A stretch of DNA of 64,000 bases from assembly GCF_002192415.1 (NCBI RefSeq), contig NZ_CP021780.1, forward strand, positions 1,612,001 to 1,676,000, written 5' to 3'. A model generated the notes under the pieces. That model was not told the DNA's origin. It saw only the letters and a list, made by a program, of their open reading frames with translations, and ran no database searches. This document shows, piece by piece, positions 35,935-45,015 of the stretch; position 1 is the first letter of the stretch, and every line of letters starts with the position of its first letter. A program made the position numbers and the translations under genes. The DNA comes from Paenibacillus donghaensis (GTDB lineage: Bacteria; Bacillota; Bacilli; Paenibacillales; Paenibacillaceae).

Positions 35935-36780
35935 ATGAAAGCTAAACGCACAAGCCTCACGACGATATTAAAAACTACACTGATCTACATCGAGCTCATC
36001 GTGGTAGCCGTTATCATCATTTATCCCCTGATCTGGATTGTCGGCTCTTCCTTTGGCAGTTCGAAGGGGCTTGCCAATGCTTCGCCTATACCGGATCATA
36101 CCACCTTGAACAATTATATTGATCTCTTCCGGAATACGAACTTTCCAATTTGGTATGTGAACACGCTCAAAGTAGCGGCAGCCAATATGGTGTTTGGGGT
36201 TTTGCTTTCGACCTTAGGAGCCTATGCTTTCTCGCGGTTCAAGTTTAAAGGGAAGAAGGCGAGTCTGCTGACGATGCTTATCCTGCAAATGTTCCCGGCT
36301 TTCCTGACCGCCATAGCCGTATACATGCTGTTCCTGAACTTTGGTCTGCTCGATAGTCTGACGGGGCTGGCTATTGTAGGCGTTGCGGCACAGCTGCCGT
36401 ATAATATCTGGCTGCTGAAAGGATATATTGATAACATTTCGATGAGCTTTGACGAAGCGGCCTTGATCGACGGGGCATCGCGTACGCAAATTTTTATTCG
36501 TATTATTATGCCGCTGGCATCGCCGATGCTGACTTTTTTAGCTGTATTGCAATTTGCCGCTCCTTGGATGGACTTTATATTGCCAAGGCTGCTTATCTCC
36601 AGTGAGGAGAAGAAGACTGTTGCCATTGGACTCTATTCCATGATCAGCGATCAGACGAAAAATGAATTCACTTTATTTGCGGCAGGCTCAGTAATCGTCG
36701 CTATCCCAATTGCCATTTTGTATATCGTACTGCAAAAATATTTGATCAACGGCCTAACAGCTGGCGGAGACAAAGGATAG
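35935..36780 (+). CDS. ganQ: Sugar ABC transporter permease, MalG type
   Basis: 281 residues, six membrane helices, with the EAA loop FDEAALIDGASRTQIFIRIIMPLA (about 178-201). It begins one base after the stop of the MalF-type gene, indicating tight coupling. It completes the CUT1 membrane channel for galacto-oligosaccharides; the substrate is inferred from the galactanase genes after it. Confidence 0.91.
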   Translation: MKAKRTSLTTILKTTLIYIELIVVAVIIIYPLIWIVGSSFGSSKGLANASPIPDHTTLNNYIDLFRNTNFPIWYVNTLKVAAANMVFGVLLSTLGAYAFSRFKFKGKKASLLTMLILQMFPAFLTAIAVYMLFLNFGLLDSLTGLAIVGVAAQLPYNIWLLKGYIDNISMSFDEAALIDGASRTQIFIRIIMPLASPMLTFLAVLQFAAPWMDFILPRLLISSEEKKTVAIGLYSMISDQTKNEFTLFAAGSVIVAIPIAILYIVLQKYLINGLTAGGDKG

Positions 36781-36795
36781 GAAGGATAGATACAG

Positions 36796-37944
36796 ATGAA
36801 ACCAACTTTTATTAAAGGTGCAGACGTTTCCATGCTGAAAGAGGTAGAGGAGCTCGGAGGAGAGTTCTTCCTAGGGAATCAGAAGAAAGATTTGTTTGAG
36901 ATTATGCAGATCAAGGGGTTGAATGTCGTCCGGCTCCGCTTGTGGGTAAATCCCTATGACGAGGAAGGCTGCCCTTATATGGGCGGTACGAATGATCTGG
37001 AGACGACCATCGAGCTGGCGAGAAGAGCGAAAGAGCAAGGCTTGCAGTTCATACTGTGTATTCATTACAGCGATTTCTGGACTGACCCGAAAAAGCAAAT
37101 TAAACCAAAGAACTGGCAGGAGTTATCCTTCGAGCAGCTCGAGGAGAAAGTATACAACTACACTAGAGAAGTATTGGATGTGTGTGGAGCCTGTAACGTA
37201 TTACCTGAGCTCATTCAGATTGGTAATGAGACAACAAATGGCATGTTGTGGCCGGACGGTAGAACACCGAAGTATTTGTTCGATCGGGAAAAATTTGAAG
37301 AGATGGAAGCGGTCGAGTGGAAGGCCGCCTTCGACCGACTGGTACGTTTATTGAACGCAGGAATTCGGGCGGCCAGAGAATCTGGTCCTATGAGAGTTAT
37401 ATTGCATCTCGATGCTGGCGGCGCAAACGTGCTTTATCGCACCTGGTTTGATGAAATGGCGGCGCGCGGCGTAGATTACGACATTATTGGTCTATCCTAT
37501 TACCCGATCTGGCACGGAAGTCTGGAGGAGCTGCGCTTCAATCTTGATGATATTAGCGCCCGATATGACAAGGAGGTACTTATCATTGAAACGGCATATG
37601 GACATACGGCTGAGAGTCCAACAGGCGCGGATATTTTCACGGATGAACTGGCTAAGAATGCGGGTTATCCCCCTACTGTAGAAGGACAAGCACAGTTTCT
37701 ATATGACTTGATGCAGACGGTCGATCAGGTGCCTGGTGGAAAAGGGCTTGGCATTGTGTACTGGGAGCCAGCGTGGCTGCCGGTGGACGGGACAACCTGG
37801 GCAAGTCCTGAAGGGATGAAGTACGGTAATGATGTCGCTCCAATGGGGAATCATTGGGCCAATCAAGCATGGTTTGACTTCCAGGGAGAGGCTCTCGATT
37901 CAATAGATGTGTTTCGACAATTTAAATCTAAGAAGGAGTGTTAA
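36796..37944 (+). CDS. Cytoplasmic arabinogalactan endo-1,4-beta-galactosidase (GH53)
   Basis: 382 residues without a signal peptide. GH53 landmarks: GADVSMLKEVEELGG at the start, the acid/base Glu in IQIGNETTNGMLW, the nucleophile Glu in VLIIETAYGHT, and GIVYWEPAWLP near the end. Being intracellular, it probably cleaves imported galacto-oligosaccharides. About half its residues are shared by eye with the secreted GH53 that follows. It ends 3 bases before that gene's GTG start. Confidence 0.92.
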   Translation: MKPTFIKGADVSMLKEVEELGGEFFLGNQKKDLFEIMQIKGLNVVRLRLWVNPYDEEGCPYMGGTNDLETTIELARRAKEQGLQFILCIHYSDFWTDPKKQIKPKNWQELSFEQLEEKVYNYTREVLDVCGACNVLPELIQIGNETTNGMLWPDGRTPKYLFDREKFEEMEAVEWKAAFDRLVRLLNAGIRAARESGPMRVILHLDAGGANVLYRTWFDEMAARGVDYDIIGLSYYPIWHGSLEELRFNLDDISARYDKEVLIIETAYGHTAESPTGADIFTDELAKNAGYPPTVEGQAQFLYDLMQTVDQVPGGKGLGIVYWEPAWLPVDGTTWASPEGMKYGNDVAPMGNHWANQAWFDFQGEALDSIDVFRQFKSKKEC

Positions 37945-37946
37945 TT

Positions 37947-39584
37947 GTGAGGAAATGGGTAAAAGTTAGTTTATTGCTGGTATGTGCCATCACGCTTATT
38001 CTGCCAAACATCGGCAGTAAGAAGGCAGAGGCCGCCGGTACGTTCATCCTGGGCGGGGATGTATCGATGCTGAACGAGGTGGAGCAGAAGGGCGGGAAAT
38101 TCTACAAAGGCGGCGTGCAGAAGGATGCCTTGCAGATCTTGAGCTCAGATGGGATGAACTATGTCCGGCTTCGGCTCTGGGTGGACCCGTATGACAGCCA
38201 AGGCAATTCTTACGGCGGCGGTACGAACGACCTTGCAACGACAATTGCCTTGGCTAAACGGGCAAAAGCGAAAGGCATGGGCATTTTTCTTGATATTCAA
38301 CTCAGTGATCATTGGGCAGATCCGGGTAATCAGACTAAGCCAAAAGCATGGAATAAGCTTACGTATTCTCAGCTAATAACAACCGTTCACGATTATACGC
38401 AAAGCGTCATTACATCGATGAAAGCTGAGAATGTCATGCCTGCAATCGTTCAGATGGGCAATGAAATACCTGGTGGCGTATTGTGGGATGACGGTAAGGT
38501 TGGAAATGGTCTTACTGACTTCACGAAATTGGGCGAGTTGTTGTCCGCTGGTATTGACGGAGTGAATGACGCGCTCTCTTCCGGAGAAGACATCCAAATC
38601 GTGTTGCATTTGGATCATGGCGGTGACAACAGCTTGTATACGTGGTGGTTTGACAACATTATAGCCAAAGGAGTCGACTTTGACATTATTGGCTTGTCCT
38701 ATTACCCGTTTTGGCACGGCACCATGGGCGAGTTATCGTACAACCTGAACGATATCAGCAAACGGTATAACAAGGACGTCATGATTGTTGAGACGGCCTA
38801 CGGGTTTACGCTTGACGACGGCGATGGTCTCGGCAACGTGTTTTATACAACAGAAGAAAGCGTGGGCGGCTATCCGGCATCTCCTGCAGGACAAGTTGCT
38901 TATATGCGGGATTTAAAAGAAATTGTGCAGGATGTGCCGAACGGTCACGGCCGGGGAATCTTCTGGTGGGAACCGACATGGCTTTCGGTAGAAGGTGCGA
39001 ACTGGGGAACGGAAGAGGGCGCTCTGTATAATAATGATACGGGACTATTATCCAATCCGTGGGACAACCAGACACTGTTTGATTTTGACGGGAATGCCTT
39101 ATCGTCGTTGTCTGTATTCAGCGAAACTACACCAACGAACCTGTTGACGAATGGTAGCTTTGATGCGAACGGCTATACGAGCACACCTTCCGGCTGGGGA
39201 GTATGGGCGAATACAACGGCTAATCTGAGCTCCATTAAGACAGGACAGCCGGGCGTTGTTGGCGACTATAAGCTGACTTTCTGGAATTCTGAAGCGTACA
39301 AAGCTTCGACTTATCAGGTGAAGACGGGTCTTGCGAATGGTACCTACTCGTTAACGGCTTGGGTATTAAACAGCGGGGGGCAAAATTCAGCCTATATTTA
39401 TGCCAATAGCTATGGAGGAACCGAGAAGCAGACGGCTCTGCCGGTCAGCACAACATCATGGATGAAGGTCAGAATCGACAACATCCAGGTAACGAACGGG
39501 CAGGCGGAGATTGGCATCTATTCGGACGCTAATGCGAATAACTGGATTAACGTAGATAATGTTAAGTTTTATAAATCGTACTAA
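37947..39584 (+). CDS. ganB: Secreted arabinogalactan endo-1,4-beta-galactosidase (GH53) with C-terminal carbohydrate-binding domain
   Basis: 545 residues from GTG 37947 (AAGGAG 8 bases upstream); the earlier GTG at 37938 overlaps that site. Signal peptide with a cleavage site near KKAEAAG. GH53 domain about 33-390, with catalytic Glu in QMGNEIPGGVLW and IVETAYGFT. The C-terminal beta-sandwich of about 150 residues (LLTNGSFDANGYTSTPSGWG to DNVKFYKSY) resembles CBM61, a galactan-binding module. It would cut galactan outside the cell; the products enter through the transporter encoded upstream. Confidence 0.93.
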   Translation: MRKWVKVSLLLVCAITLILPNIGSKKAEAAGTFILGGDVSMLNEVEQKGGKFYKGGVQKDALQILSSDGMNYVRLRLWVDPYDSQGNSYGGGTNDLATTIALAKRAKAKGMGIFLDIQLSDHWADPGNQTKPKAWNKLTYSQLITTVHDYTQSVITSMKAENVMPAIVQMGNEIPGGVLWDDGKVGNGLTDFTKLGELLSAGIDGVNDALSSGEDIQIVLHLDHGGDNSLYTWWFDNIIAKGVDFDIIGLSYYPFWHGTMGELSYNLNDISKRYNKDVMIVETAYGFTLDDGDGLGNVFYTTEESVGGYPASPAGQVAYMRDLKEIVQDVPNGHGRGIFWWEPTWLSVEGANWGTEEGALYNNDTGLLSNPWDNQTLFDFDGNALSSLSVFSETTPTNLLTNGSFDANGYTSTPSGWGVWANTTANLSSIKTGQPGVVGDYKLTFWNSEAYKASTYQVKTGLANGTYSLTAWVLNSGGQNSAYIYANSYGGTEKQTALPVSTTSWMKVRIDNIQVTNGQAEIGIYSDANANNWINVDNVKFYKSY

Positions 39585-39610
39585 TCTATAGTATCGTTAT
39601 TGGAAATAAG

Positions 39611-39654
39611 AAGAGCATTTTCCTCACCTAGCGGCAAGCAAAATGCTCTTTTTC
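39611..39654 (+). terminator. Terminator of the galactan operon
   Basis: AAGAGCATTTT and AAAATGCTCTT with an 18-base loop, then TTTC. Confidence 0.8.
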
Positions 39655-39751
39655 AATATTTGCTCAATTCCCGGTTTACAAGAAAAGGAATTTCATGCTG
39701 TAATACAGAAAAGTGTATTTTGAATTCAATTGCAGCTAGGTGGGGTCATAG

Positions 39752-40609
39752 TTGAAATGGGACGATGAGAACATACGGCGTGTATTCAATTCCTTAGAAA
39801 GGTCGCTCCCTTTATTTATTGAGACAATTGGATATAGTGCATGGGAGCTTATGTTTGTCAGGCCGGATGGTTATCCGTATTACCACTGGCTTTATACCCT
39901 AAGCGGAGAAGGCAGCTTTGAAATGGACGGGGAGCACTTCGCACTTACAACCGGGAAAGGCGCTCTACTGACACCATTTACACCGCACTCATATCATCCA
40001 TTTTCAGATTCGGATCGTTGGTCTACGATCTATATTACCTTTGGAGGCACAGCTGCATCAGCAATATTAGATTCGCTTAACATGAATGTGTCTGCGATCT
40101 ATACGGAGGAGGCAGATCAAGTATCATTCGCAGATGTAATTGGGGAAATGTTTTATAAGGCAGACCGAGATGAGGAGTTCTCTGGGTTGGAGTCATCGAC
40201 GGAGCTTTATCATTTTCTAATGTTGCTGAGAAAATACGGGATGCGCAATAATCAGCCTTCGCTGTCGCAATACTACGATAAACTGCGTCCGGTTGTGCAG
40301 TGGATGGAGAGTAATTGCTCAGCTAACGTTGGACTTCCGGAAATTGTAGAGCAGGCACAGATAAGCGTTTCTTATTTAAATGAGCTGTTTCGTGACGCAT
40401 TTGGTATGAGTCCGTATTCATTCCTCATTCAGTTGCGAATTCGACAGGCGAAGAAGATTATGATCACGAATCCAGATATGGCACTTAAGGAAGTGTCATT
40501 ACTTGCTGGCTTTAATGATGTCAGTCATTTTGTCGCGACGTTCCGGAAGAAGGAAGGAATTACACCGGCCAAATACCGCGAACTGCATTTGTCAACTCGG
40601 GCAGACTAA
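39752..40609 (+). CDS. AraC-family regulator, probably of the galactan operon
   Basis: 285 residues from TTG 39752 (AGGTGGGG 6 bases upstream). The N-terminal cupin-like sensor (YPYYHWLYTLSGEGSFEMDGEHF, LLTPFTPHSYHPFS) is followed by two C-terminal helix-turn-helix units (LPEIVEQAQISVSYLNELFRDAFGMSPYSFLIQLRIRQAKKIM and LKEVSLLAGFNDVSHFVATFRKKEGITPAKYR). It sits directly after the galactan operon in the same direction with a terminator between, so it may sense galactose or galactobiose. Confidence 0.88.
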   Translation: MKWDDENIRRVFNSLERSLPLFIETIGYSAWELMFVRPDGYPYYHWLYTLSGEGSFEMDGEHFALTTGKGALLTPFTPHSYHPFSDSDRWSTIYITFGGTAASAILDSLNMNVSAIYTEEADQVSFADVIGEMFYKADRDEEFSGLESSTELYHFLMLLRKYGMRNNQPSLSQYYDKLRPVVQWMESNCSANVGLPEIVEQAQISVSYLNELFRDAFGMSPYSFLIQLRIRQAKKIMITNPDMALKEVSLLAGFNDVSHFVATFRKKEGITPAKYRELHLSTRAD

Positions 40610-40849
40610 ATCTTATCATTGTAACACACTGGACAGTCAAAAGTTCTTGTCGAAAAATCGTAACGTGGAAAAATAACCCTATCGAGCGAATTATGGTATC
40701 CTTCTTGCATATCAGACCTCCATATAATTGATATAGATAATCTGGATGATTTGGCACAAAATTTTTATAATACTCTATGAGTTTATGGTGATTCAACAGT
40801 TATATTCTAATGACCCCATTTCCGTTATATGTGTAAGATCAGATTACAA

Positions 40850-40876
40850 TTGACACAATCGTATTGCTGATATAAC
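40850..40876 (+). promoter_or_regulatory. Possible promoter of the leuA leader
   Basis: TTGACA (40850-40855) and TATAAC (40871-40876), with a short 15-base spacer. It lies 25 bases before the T-box leader starts. The 240 bases before it (40610-40849) hold no gene that I can support. Confidence 0.4.
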
Positions 40877-40900
40877 ATTACTTCAAATATTAAAATACGT

Positions 40901-41179
40901 TGAGAAGGAATAGTACGGTTTTCCAAGCAAACAGAGAGCTGTTGGATGGTGCGAAACAGCCGTGGAGAAAATCGGAACTCGCCTTGGAGTTGCTCGCTGA
41001 ACCAGTATAGTAGGTGGAGCCGGAGCCTGACCGTTATCACCAGGAGGATACAGGGCTTGTCCGTTTTTGCAACCCTGTATCCGTTGAGTGCATGCCGACT
41101 ATGGCATGAATTCGGAGTGGTACCGCGTGAGATGTCAAAGTCTTTCGTCTCCTGTTAGTGGAGATGAAAGGCTTTTTTT
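40901..41179 (+). ncRNA. Leucine-specific T-box leader
   Basis: Starts TGAGAAGGAATAGTAC. Stem I holds AGAGAGCT and GGTGCGAAACAGC, and a specifier loop GGAACTCGCC in which CTC (40978-40980) is a leucine codon aligned as in other T-boxes (GAA-NNN before GGAGTTGC). The T-box sequence TGGTACCGCG is at 41118-41127. A terminator follows (AGTCTTTCGTCTCC, TGGAGATGAAAGGCT, seven T; 41139-41179). Uncharged leucine tRNA would stabilise the antiterminator and switch on leuA. Confidence 0.93.
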
Positions 41180-41233
41180 GCGCATTCGATCTTTGGCAAA
41201 TAATTACAGAAATCGATGAAAGGAAGGATATCC

Positions 41234-42922
41234 ATGAAAAATGTTGAGAAATACGCCAGAGGATATTTTATGCAGCCGGAGACAAGCTTGAACTGGACCC
41301 AAAAGGAATATATTACAGAGGCGCCGATTTGGTGCAGCGTCGACCTTCGCGACGGAAATCAGGCATTAATTGTTCCGATGAATCTGGAGGAAAAGCTTGA
41401 ATACTTCAAATTGCTTGTAGATATCGGATTTAAGGAAATCGAAGTCGGATTTCCCGCAGCATCGGAAACGGAGTTCACCTTTCTACGCACATTGATCGAG
41501 CAGGAATTGATTCCGGATGATGTAACGATCCAAGTGCTTAGCCAATCGAGAGAGCATATTATCCGCAAAACTTTTGAAGCGCTGAAAGGCGCGAAAAAAG
41601 CTGTAGTACATTTGTACAACTCGACATCCGTGGCGCAGCGGGAACAGGTATTCCGCAAATCCAAAAAAGAAATTATCGACATCGCTTTGAATGGCGCCAA
41701 ACTGTTGAAGCAGTGCGCGGAGGAAACGGAGGGGAATTTTCAGTTCCAGTATTCACCCGAAAGCTTTACAGGTACAGAAATTGATTTTGCGCTGGACATC
41801 TGCAACAGCGTGCTCGGCGTATGGCAGCCGACGGCGGAGAACCCAGTCATCATCAATCTTCCTGCAACGGTATCCATGTCGATGCCTCACGTCTACGCCA
41901 GCCAGATCGAGTATATGAGCGAGCACCTGAATTTCCGGGAGCATGTTATTTTGTCGCTCCATCCGCATAACGATAGGGGAACGGGTGTGGCGGATGCGGA
42001 GCTGGGGGTACTGGCCGGAGCCCAGCGCGTCGAAGGCACTTTGTTCGGAAACGGGGAAAGAACAGGGAACGTAGACATTGTGACGCTGGCTCTAAACATG
42101 TATTCACACGGGGTAGACCCGAAGCTGAATTTTGAGAACATCCCTGCGATCATCAGCGTTTATGAACGACTGACCAAAATGAGAGTAGGCGAAAGACATC
42201 CTTACGGAGGTGAGCTTGTATTCACCGCTTTCTCCGGTTCGCATCAGGATGCCATTGCTAAAGGAATGAAATGGCTCGAGGAAAAGGAGCCCCGGCATTG
42301 GTCGGTCCCTTATCTGCTAATTGATCCCAAGGACATCGGTAGGGAGTATGAAGGCGATATTATCCGCATTAACAGCCAGTCCGGCAAAGGCGGGATCGGA
42401 TACGTGCTGCAGTTGAAGTACGGACTCGATCTCCCGACGAAAATGGGCGAAAACTTTGGATACTTCGTTAAAAACGTATCGGATCAGCAGCAAAAGGAAC
42501 TGATGCCCGATGAAATATACGATATTTTCTTGAAGGAATATGTAAATATAAAAACACCTGTCGAGTTTGTCAAATACCGCATTACAGACAATGAAGATTT
42601 TCAAACCATCGTCACTATACGGACCGGCAATGAAGTCAAGGAAATTGAAGGCACCGGAAACGGAAGACTCGATGCGATCAGCAATGCTCTGCAAACCGAT
42701 CTTGGAATGCATTATACCGATTTGATCTATAAAGAGCACGCTCTGGAAACAGGCTCTAAATCACAAGCTGTCTCTTATATCGGTATCACGGCTTCAGACG
42801 GTAGCGTATATTGGGGTTGCGGCTTTGACGTTGATATTATGGCCTCATCTGTAAAAGCTCTGTTTAGTGCTGTGAATCAATTTAGCCGTAATACCACTAA
42901 CAGATTACTCGCTGACGGTTAG
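41234..42922 (+). CDS. leuA: 2-isopropylmalate synthase
   Basis: 562 residues from ATG 41234, with GGAAGG upstream; the in-frame ATG at 41216 would add six residues. Catalyses the first step of leucine synthesis, condensing acetyl-CoA with 2-oxoisovalerate. The DRE-TIM domain has SVDLRDGNQALIVPM and LSLHPHNDRGTGVADAELGV with GNGERTGNVDIV. The C-terminal LeuA-dimer domain (about 430-560) carries leucine feedback inhibition. It is the long type-2 form seen in actinobacteria, yeast and some Firmicutes, not the roughly 510-residue B. subtilis form. The other leu genes do not follow. Confidence 0.95.
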   Translation: MKNVEKYARGYFMQPETSLNWTQKEYITEAPIWCSVDLRDGNQALIVPMNLEEKLEYFKLLVDIGFKEIEVGFPAASETEFTFLRTLIEQELIPDDVTIQVLSQSREHIIRKTFEALKGAKKAVVHLYNSTSVAQREQVFRKSKKEIIDIALNGAKLLKQCAEETEGNFQFQYSPESFTGTEIDFALDICNSVLGVWQPTAENPVIINLPATVSMSMPHVYASQIEYMSEHLNFREHVILSLHPHNDRGTGVADAELGVLAGAQRVEGTLFGNGERTGNVDIVTLALNMYSHGVDPKLNFENIPAIISVYERLTKMRVGERHPYGGELVFTAFSGSHQDAIAKGMKWLEEKEPRHWSVPYLLIDPKDIGREYEGDIIRINSQSGKGGIGYVLQLKYGLDLPTKMGENFGYFVKNVSDQQQKELMPDEIYDIFLKEYVNIKTPVEFVKYRITDNEDFQTIVTIRTGNEVKEIEGTGNGRLDAISNALQTDLGMHYTDLIYKEHALETGSKSQAVSYIGITASDGSVYWGCGFDVDIMASSVKALFSAVNQFSRNTTNRLLADG

Positions 42923-42965
42923 GAGCGCATAATAATTGAAATAGAGTGAAAGAGGAGCTGCACTT

Positions 42966-43091
42966 ATGAGAACAATAGGTCTTATCGGTGGCATGAGTTG
43001 GGAATCATTATTACTTTATTATCAAATGATCAATCAACGGGTTAACACGGCTGTAATTAATGTTATTGACAAAATATTTGACTATAAGTAA
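42966..43091 (+). pseudogene. N-terminal remnant of an aspartate/glutamate racemase-type gene
   Basis: ATG 42966 (GAGGAGC upstream) encodes MRTIGLIGGMSWESLLLYYQ, MINQRVNT, the standard opening of the Asp/Glu racemase family. It runs out of homology and stops after 41 codons inside the promoter of the glycine-riboswitch unit. At least 180 residues are missing. Confidence 0.75.
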
Positions 43092-43094
43092 TAT
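43066..43094 (+). promoter_or_regulatory. Sigma-A promoter of the glycine riboswitch unit
   Basis: TTGACA (43066-43071), 17 bases, TAATAT (43089-43094). It lies inside the end of the racemase remnant and about 90 bases before the aptamer. Confidence 0.75.
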
Positions 43095-43180
43095 TGAAAA
43101 ATATTTAAATGAAGTTATGACCATAAAATTAAATAACTTGTAAGCTATGATTGCTATGGATCACACTATAGCAGGAGCAG

Positions 43181-43246
43181 CTTCTGGAGAGACCGTGGGG
43201 ATTCCCCGGCGCCGAAGGGTTCACAATCTCAGGCAAAAGGACAGAA
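43181..43246 (+). ncRNA. Glycine riboswitch, single aptamer
   Basis: P1 pairs CTTCTG (43181-43186) with CAGAAG (43241-43246). Inside are the conserved GGAGAGACC, GCCGAAGG and ATCTCAGGCAAAAGGAC. Just upstream, GCTAT...ATAGC (43153-43172) could be the ghost-aptamer hairpin seen in singlet glycine riboswitches. CAATCTC (43224-43230) in the aptamer is complementary to GAGATTG (43324-43330) in the terminator's left arm. Ligand binding would thus free the terminator, making this an OFF switch for the permease gene. Confidence 0.93.
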
Positions 43247-43322
43247 GAGTACTGAATAATCTATTTGTTATTTTGATAATCTTCAGAATAAATAATGTAT
43301 TTTATTTAATATTCTTAGACCT

Positions 43323-43352
43323 AGAGATTGGAGCGCCTCCAGTCTCTTTTTT
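43323..43352 (+). terminator. Regulated terminator of the glycine riboswitch
   Basis: AGAGATTGGAG (43323-43333), loop CGC, CTCCAGTCTCT (43337-43347), T run to 43352. One internal mismatch. It sits 75 bases before the permease start. Confidence 0.85.
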
Positions 43353-43426
43353 GTTGTTATTTTCACTTGTTCATAATTTCACATACAAGAACGAGAATTA
43401 TCCAGAGTGTAGAGGGGGAGCTTCAT

Positions 43427-44803
43427 TTGGCACCACAAGAATTAAAGAGAGATTTACAGAATCGGCATGTTCAGCTCATTGCAATTGGGGGAACCATCGG
43501 TACCGGACTATTTTTAGGATCAGGAAAAGCTATTCAGCTGGCAGGACCCTCCATCATCTTTGCTTACTTAATCGTGGGTATCGCCGTTTTTTTTGTGATG
43601 AGGGCATTAGGAGAACTTCTGTTGTCTAAAGCAGGTTATCAATCGTTTACAGACATTGCCGAAGACTATCTTGGACCGCGGGCAGCATTTGTAACCGGAT
43701 GGACCTATTGGTTCTGCTGGATCATGACGGCAATGGCTGATATTATCGCTGTTGGGGTATATGTGCAATATTGGTTTGACATCCCGCAATGGATACCTGC
43801 TGTCATTTGTTTAATCATTTTATTAGGACTTAATTTATTAACTGTAAAAAGTTTTGGGGAATTGGAATTCTGGTTTGCTCTAATCAAGGTAGTGACGATC
43901 CTCGCGTTGATTGCCATCGGAGCGTTTCTGGTGGTGATTGGTTTCAAGACAGATGCCGGAACGGTTGCTCTCAGCAATATTTGGGCACATGGAGGCGTAT
44001 TCCCAAATGGGATTTCAGGTTTCTTACTTTCCTTTCAAATGGTTGTATTTGCATTTGTCGGGGTAGAATTGGTCGGTGTATCGGCAGCGGAAACCTCCAA
44101 TCCAGAGAAAAACATTCCGTCGGCTATTAATAAAATTCCATTAAGAATTCTATTTTTCTACGTTGGTGCCATTATTGCCCTGTTAAGCATCAACGCATGG
44201 ACGGAGCTGAATCCGGCAGAGAGTCCTTTTGTCAAAACGTTCAGTCTAGTGGGGATCCCGATTGCCGCAGGAATTATTAACTTTGTCGTATTAACCTCAG
44301 CTGCGTCTGCTTGTAACAGCGGGATGTTCTCCACAAGCCGGATTCTCTATAATTTAAGCAGGAAGGACCAGGCCCCATCCCATTTTGCCAAGCTGAATAA
44401 AAATCATGTACCAAGCAATGCTTTATTCATATCCACGCTTGTCTTGTCAGTGGGAGCTCTTTTGAGTAGGCTGATTCCCGAACAAGCTTTTGGAATCGTG
44501 ACAACCATTAGTGCCATTTGTTTCATTTGGGTTTGGGGTGTTGTTCTGATTTGCCATTTGCGGTATAAGAAAACAAAGCCGGAATTGCAGGCCAAATCAA
44601 AATTTAAAGCACCGTTCACACCATTTATTAATTATGTTGTCCTGGCGTTGTTTGCGATAATACTCATCATTATGCTGTTTGCTGAAGACACGCGTCCGGC
44701 CTTATTGTTGACGCCTTTATGGTTTATTCTATTATTTGTTTTGTATTCGACGAATAGAAGAAAGAGGGAAAGAAATAGTACAGAATCAACAACAGCCACT
44801 TAA
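43427..44803 (+). CDS. cycA: APC-family amino acid permease, CycA-like (glycine/alanine/D-serine)
   Basis: 458 residues from TTG 43427 (GGGGGAG 6 bases upstream); the frame extends to 43328 but overlaps the terminator. Twelve membrane helices are predicted. The opening LKRDLQNRHVQLIAIGGTIGTGLFLGSGKAIQLAGPS and MRALGELLLSKAGYQSFTDIAEDYLGPRAAF match the CycA branch of amino acid/proton symporters. The glycine riboswitch upstream is independent evidence that glycine is a substrate, with uptake shut off when the cell is full. Confidence 0.9.
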   Translation: MAPQELKRDLQNRHVQLIAIGGTIGTGLFLGSGKAIQLAGPSIIFAYLIVGIAVFFVMRALGELLLSKAGYQSFTDIAEDYLGPRAAFVTGWTYWFCWIMTAMADIIAVGVYVQYWFDIPQWIPAVICLIILLGLNLLTVKSFGELEFWFALIKVVTILALIAIGAFLVVIGFKTDAGTVALSNIWAHGGVFPNGISGFLLSFQMVVFAFVGVELVGVSAAETSNPEKNIPSAINKIPLRILFFYVGAIIALLSINAWTELNPAESPFVKTFSLVGIPIAAGIINFVVLTSAASACNSGMFSTSRILYNLSRKDQAPSHFAKLNKNHVPSNALFISTLVLSVGALLSRLIPEQAFGIVTTISAICFIWVWGVVLICHLRYKKTKPELQAKSKFKAPFTPFINYVVLALFAIILIIMLFAEDTRPALLLTPLWFILLFVLYSTNRRKRERNSTESTTAT

Positions 44804-44832
44804 TTCCATATTAACTAATCAACCCCTTCACT

Positions 44833-45015
44833 ACGGACACTATAGCCTCTATTTATGCGATTTTGCCTATTTTTCTACAGTTGCGGACCGTAAGACCCTT
44901 ATTCGGCGAATTCAGGCATCAAACGAAGCAAAGTTACTCCAATAGCGGCTCCTCAGTCCGTAAAAGCACCATATAAGCCAAATTTAGCACAAATAGCGGC
45001 CCCTCGGTCCGTAAC
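44833..45015. repeat. Four copies of a 23-base intergenic repeat
   Basis: Direct copies AATAGCGGCTCCTCAGTCCG(TAA) at 44942-44964 and AATAGCGGCCCCTCGGTCCG(TAA) at 44993-45015 agree at 21 of 23 positions. Two weaker inverted copies lie at 44833-44855 and 44881-44904. The order is inverted, inverted, direct, direct. The stretch from 44804 to 45164 holds nothing else. Confidence 0.65.

Noticed and set aside
40946..41158. 70-codon frame before leuA
   Set aside because: It lies wholly inside the T-box RNA, whose conserved elements explain the sequence.
43147..43629. 160-codon frame before the amino acid permease
   Set aside because: It overlaps the glycine aptamer, the terminator and the start of the permease in another frame.
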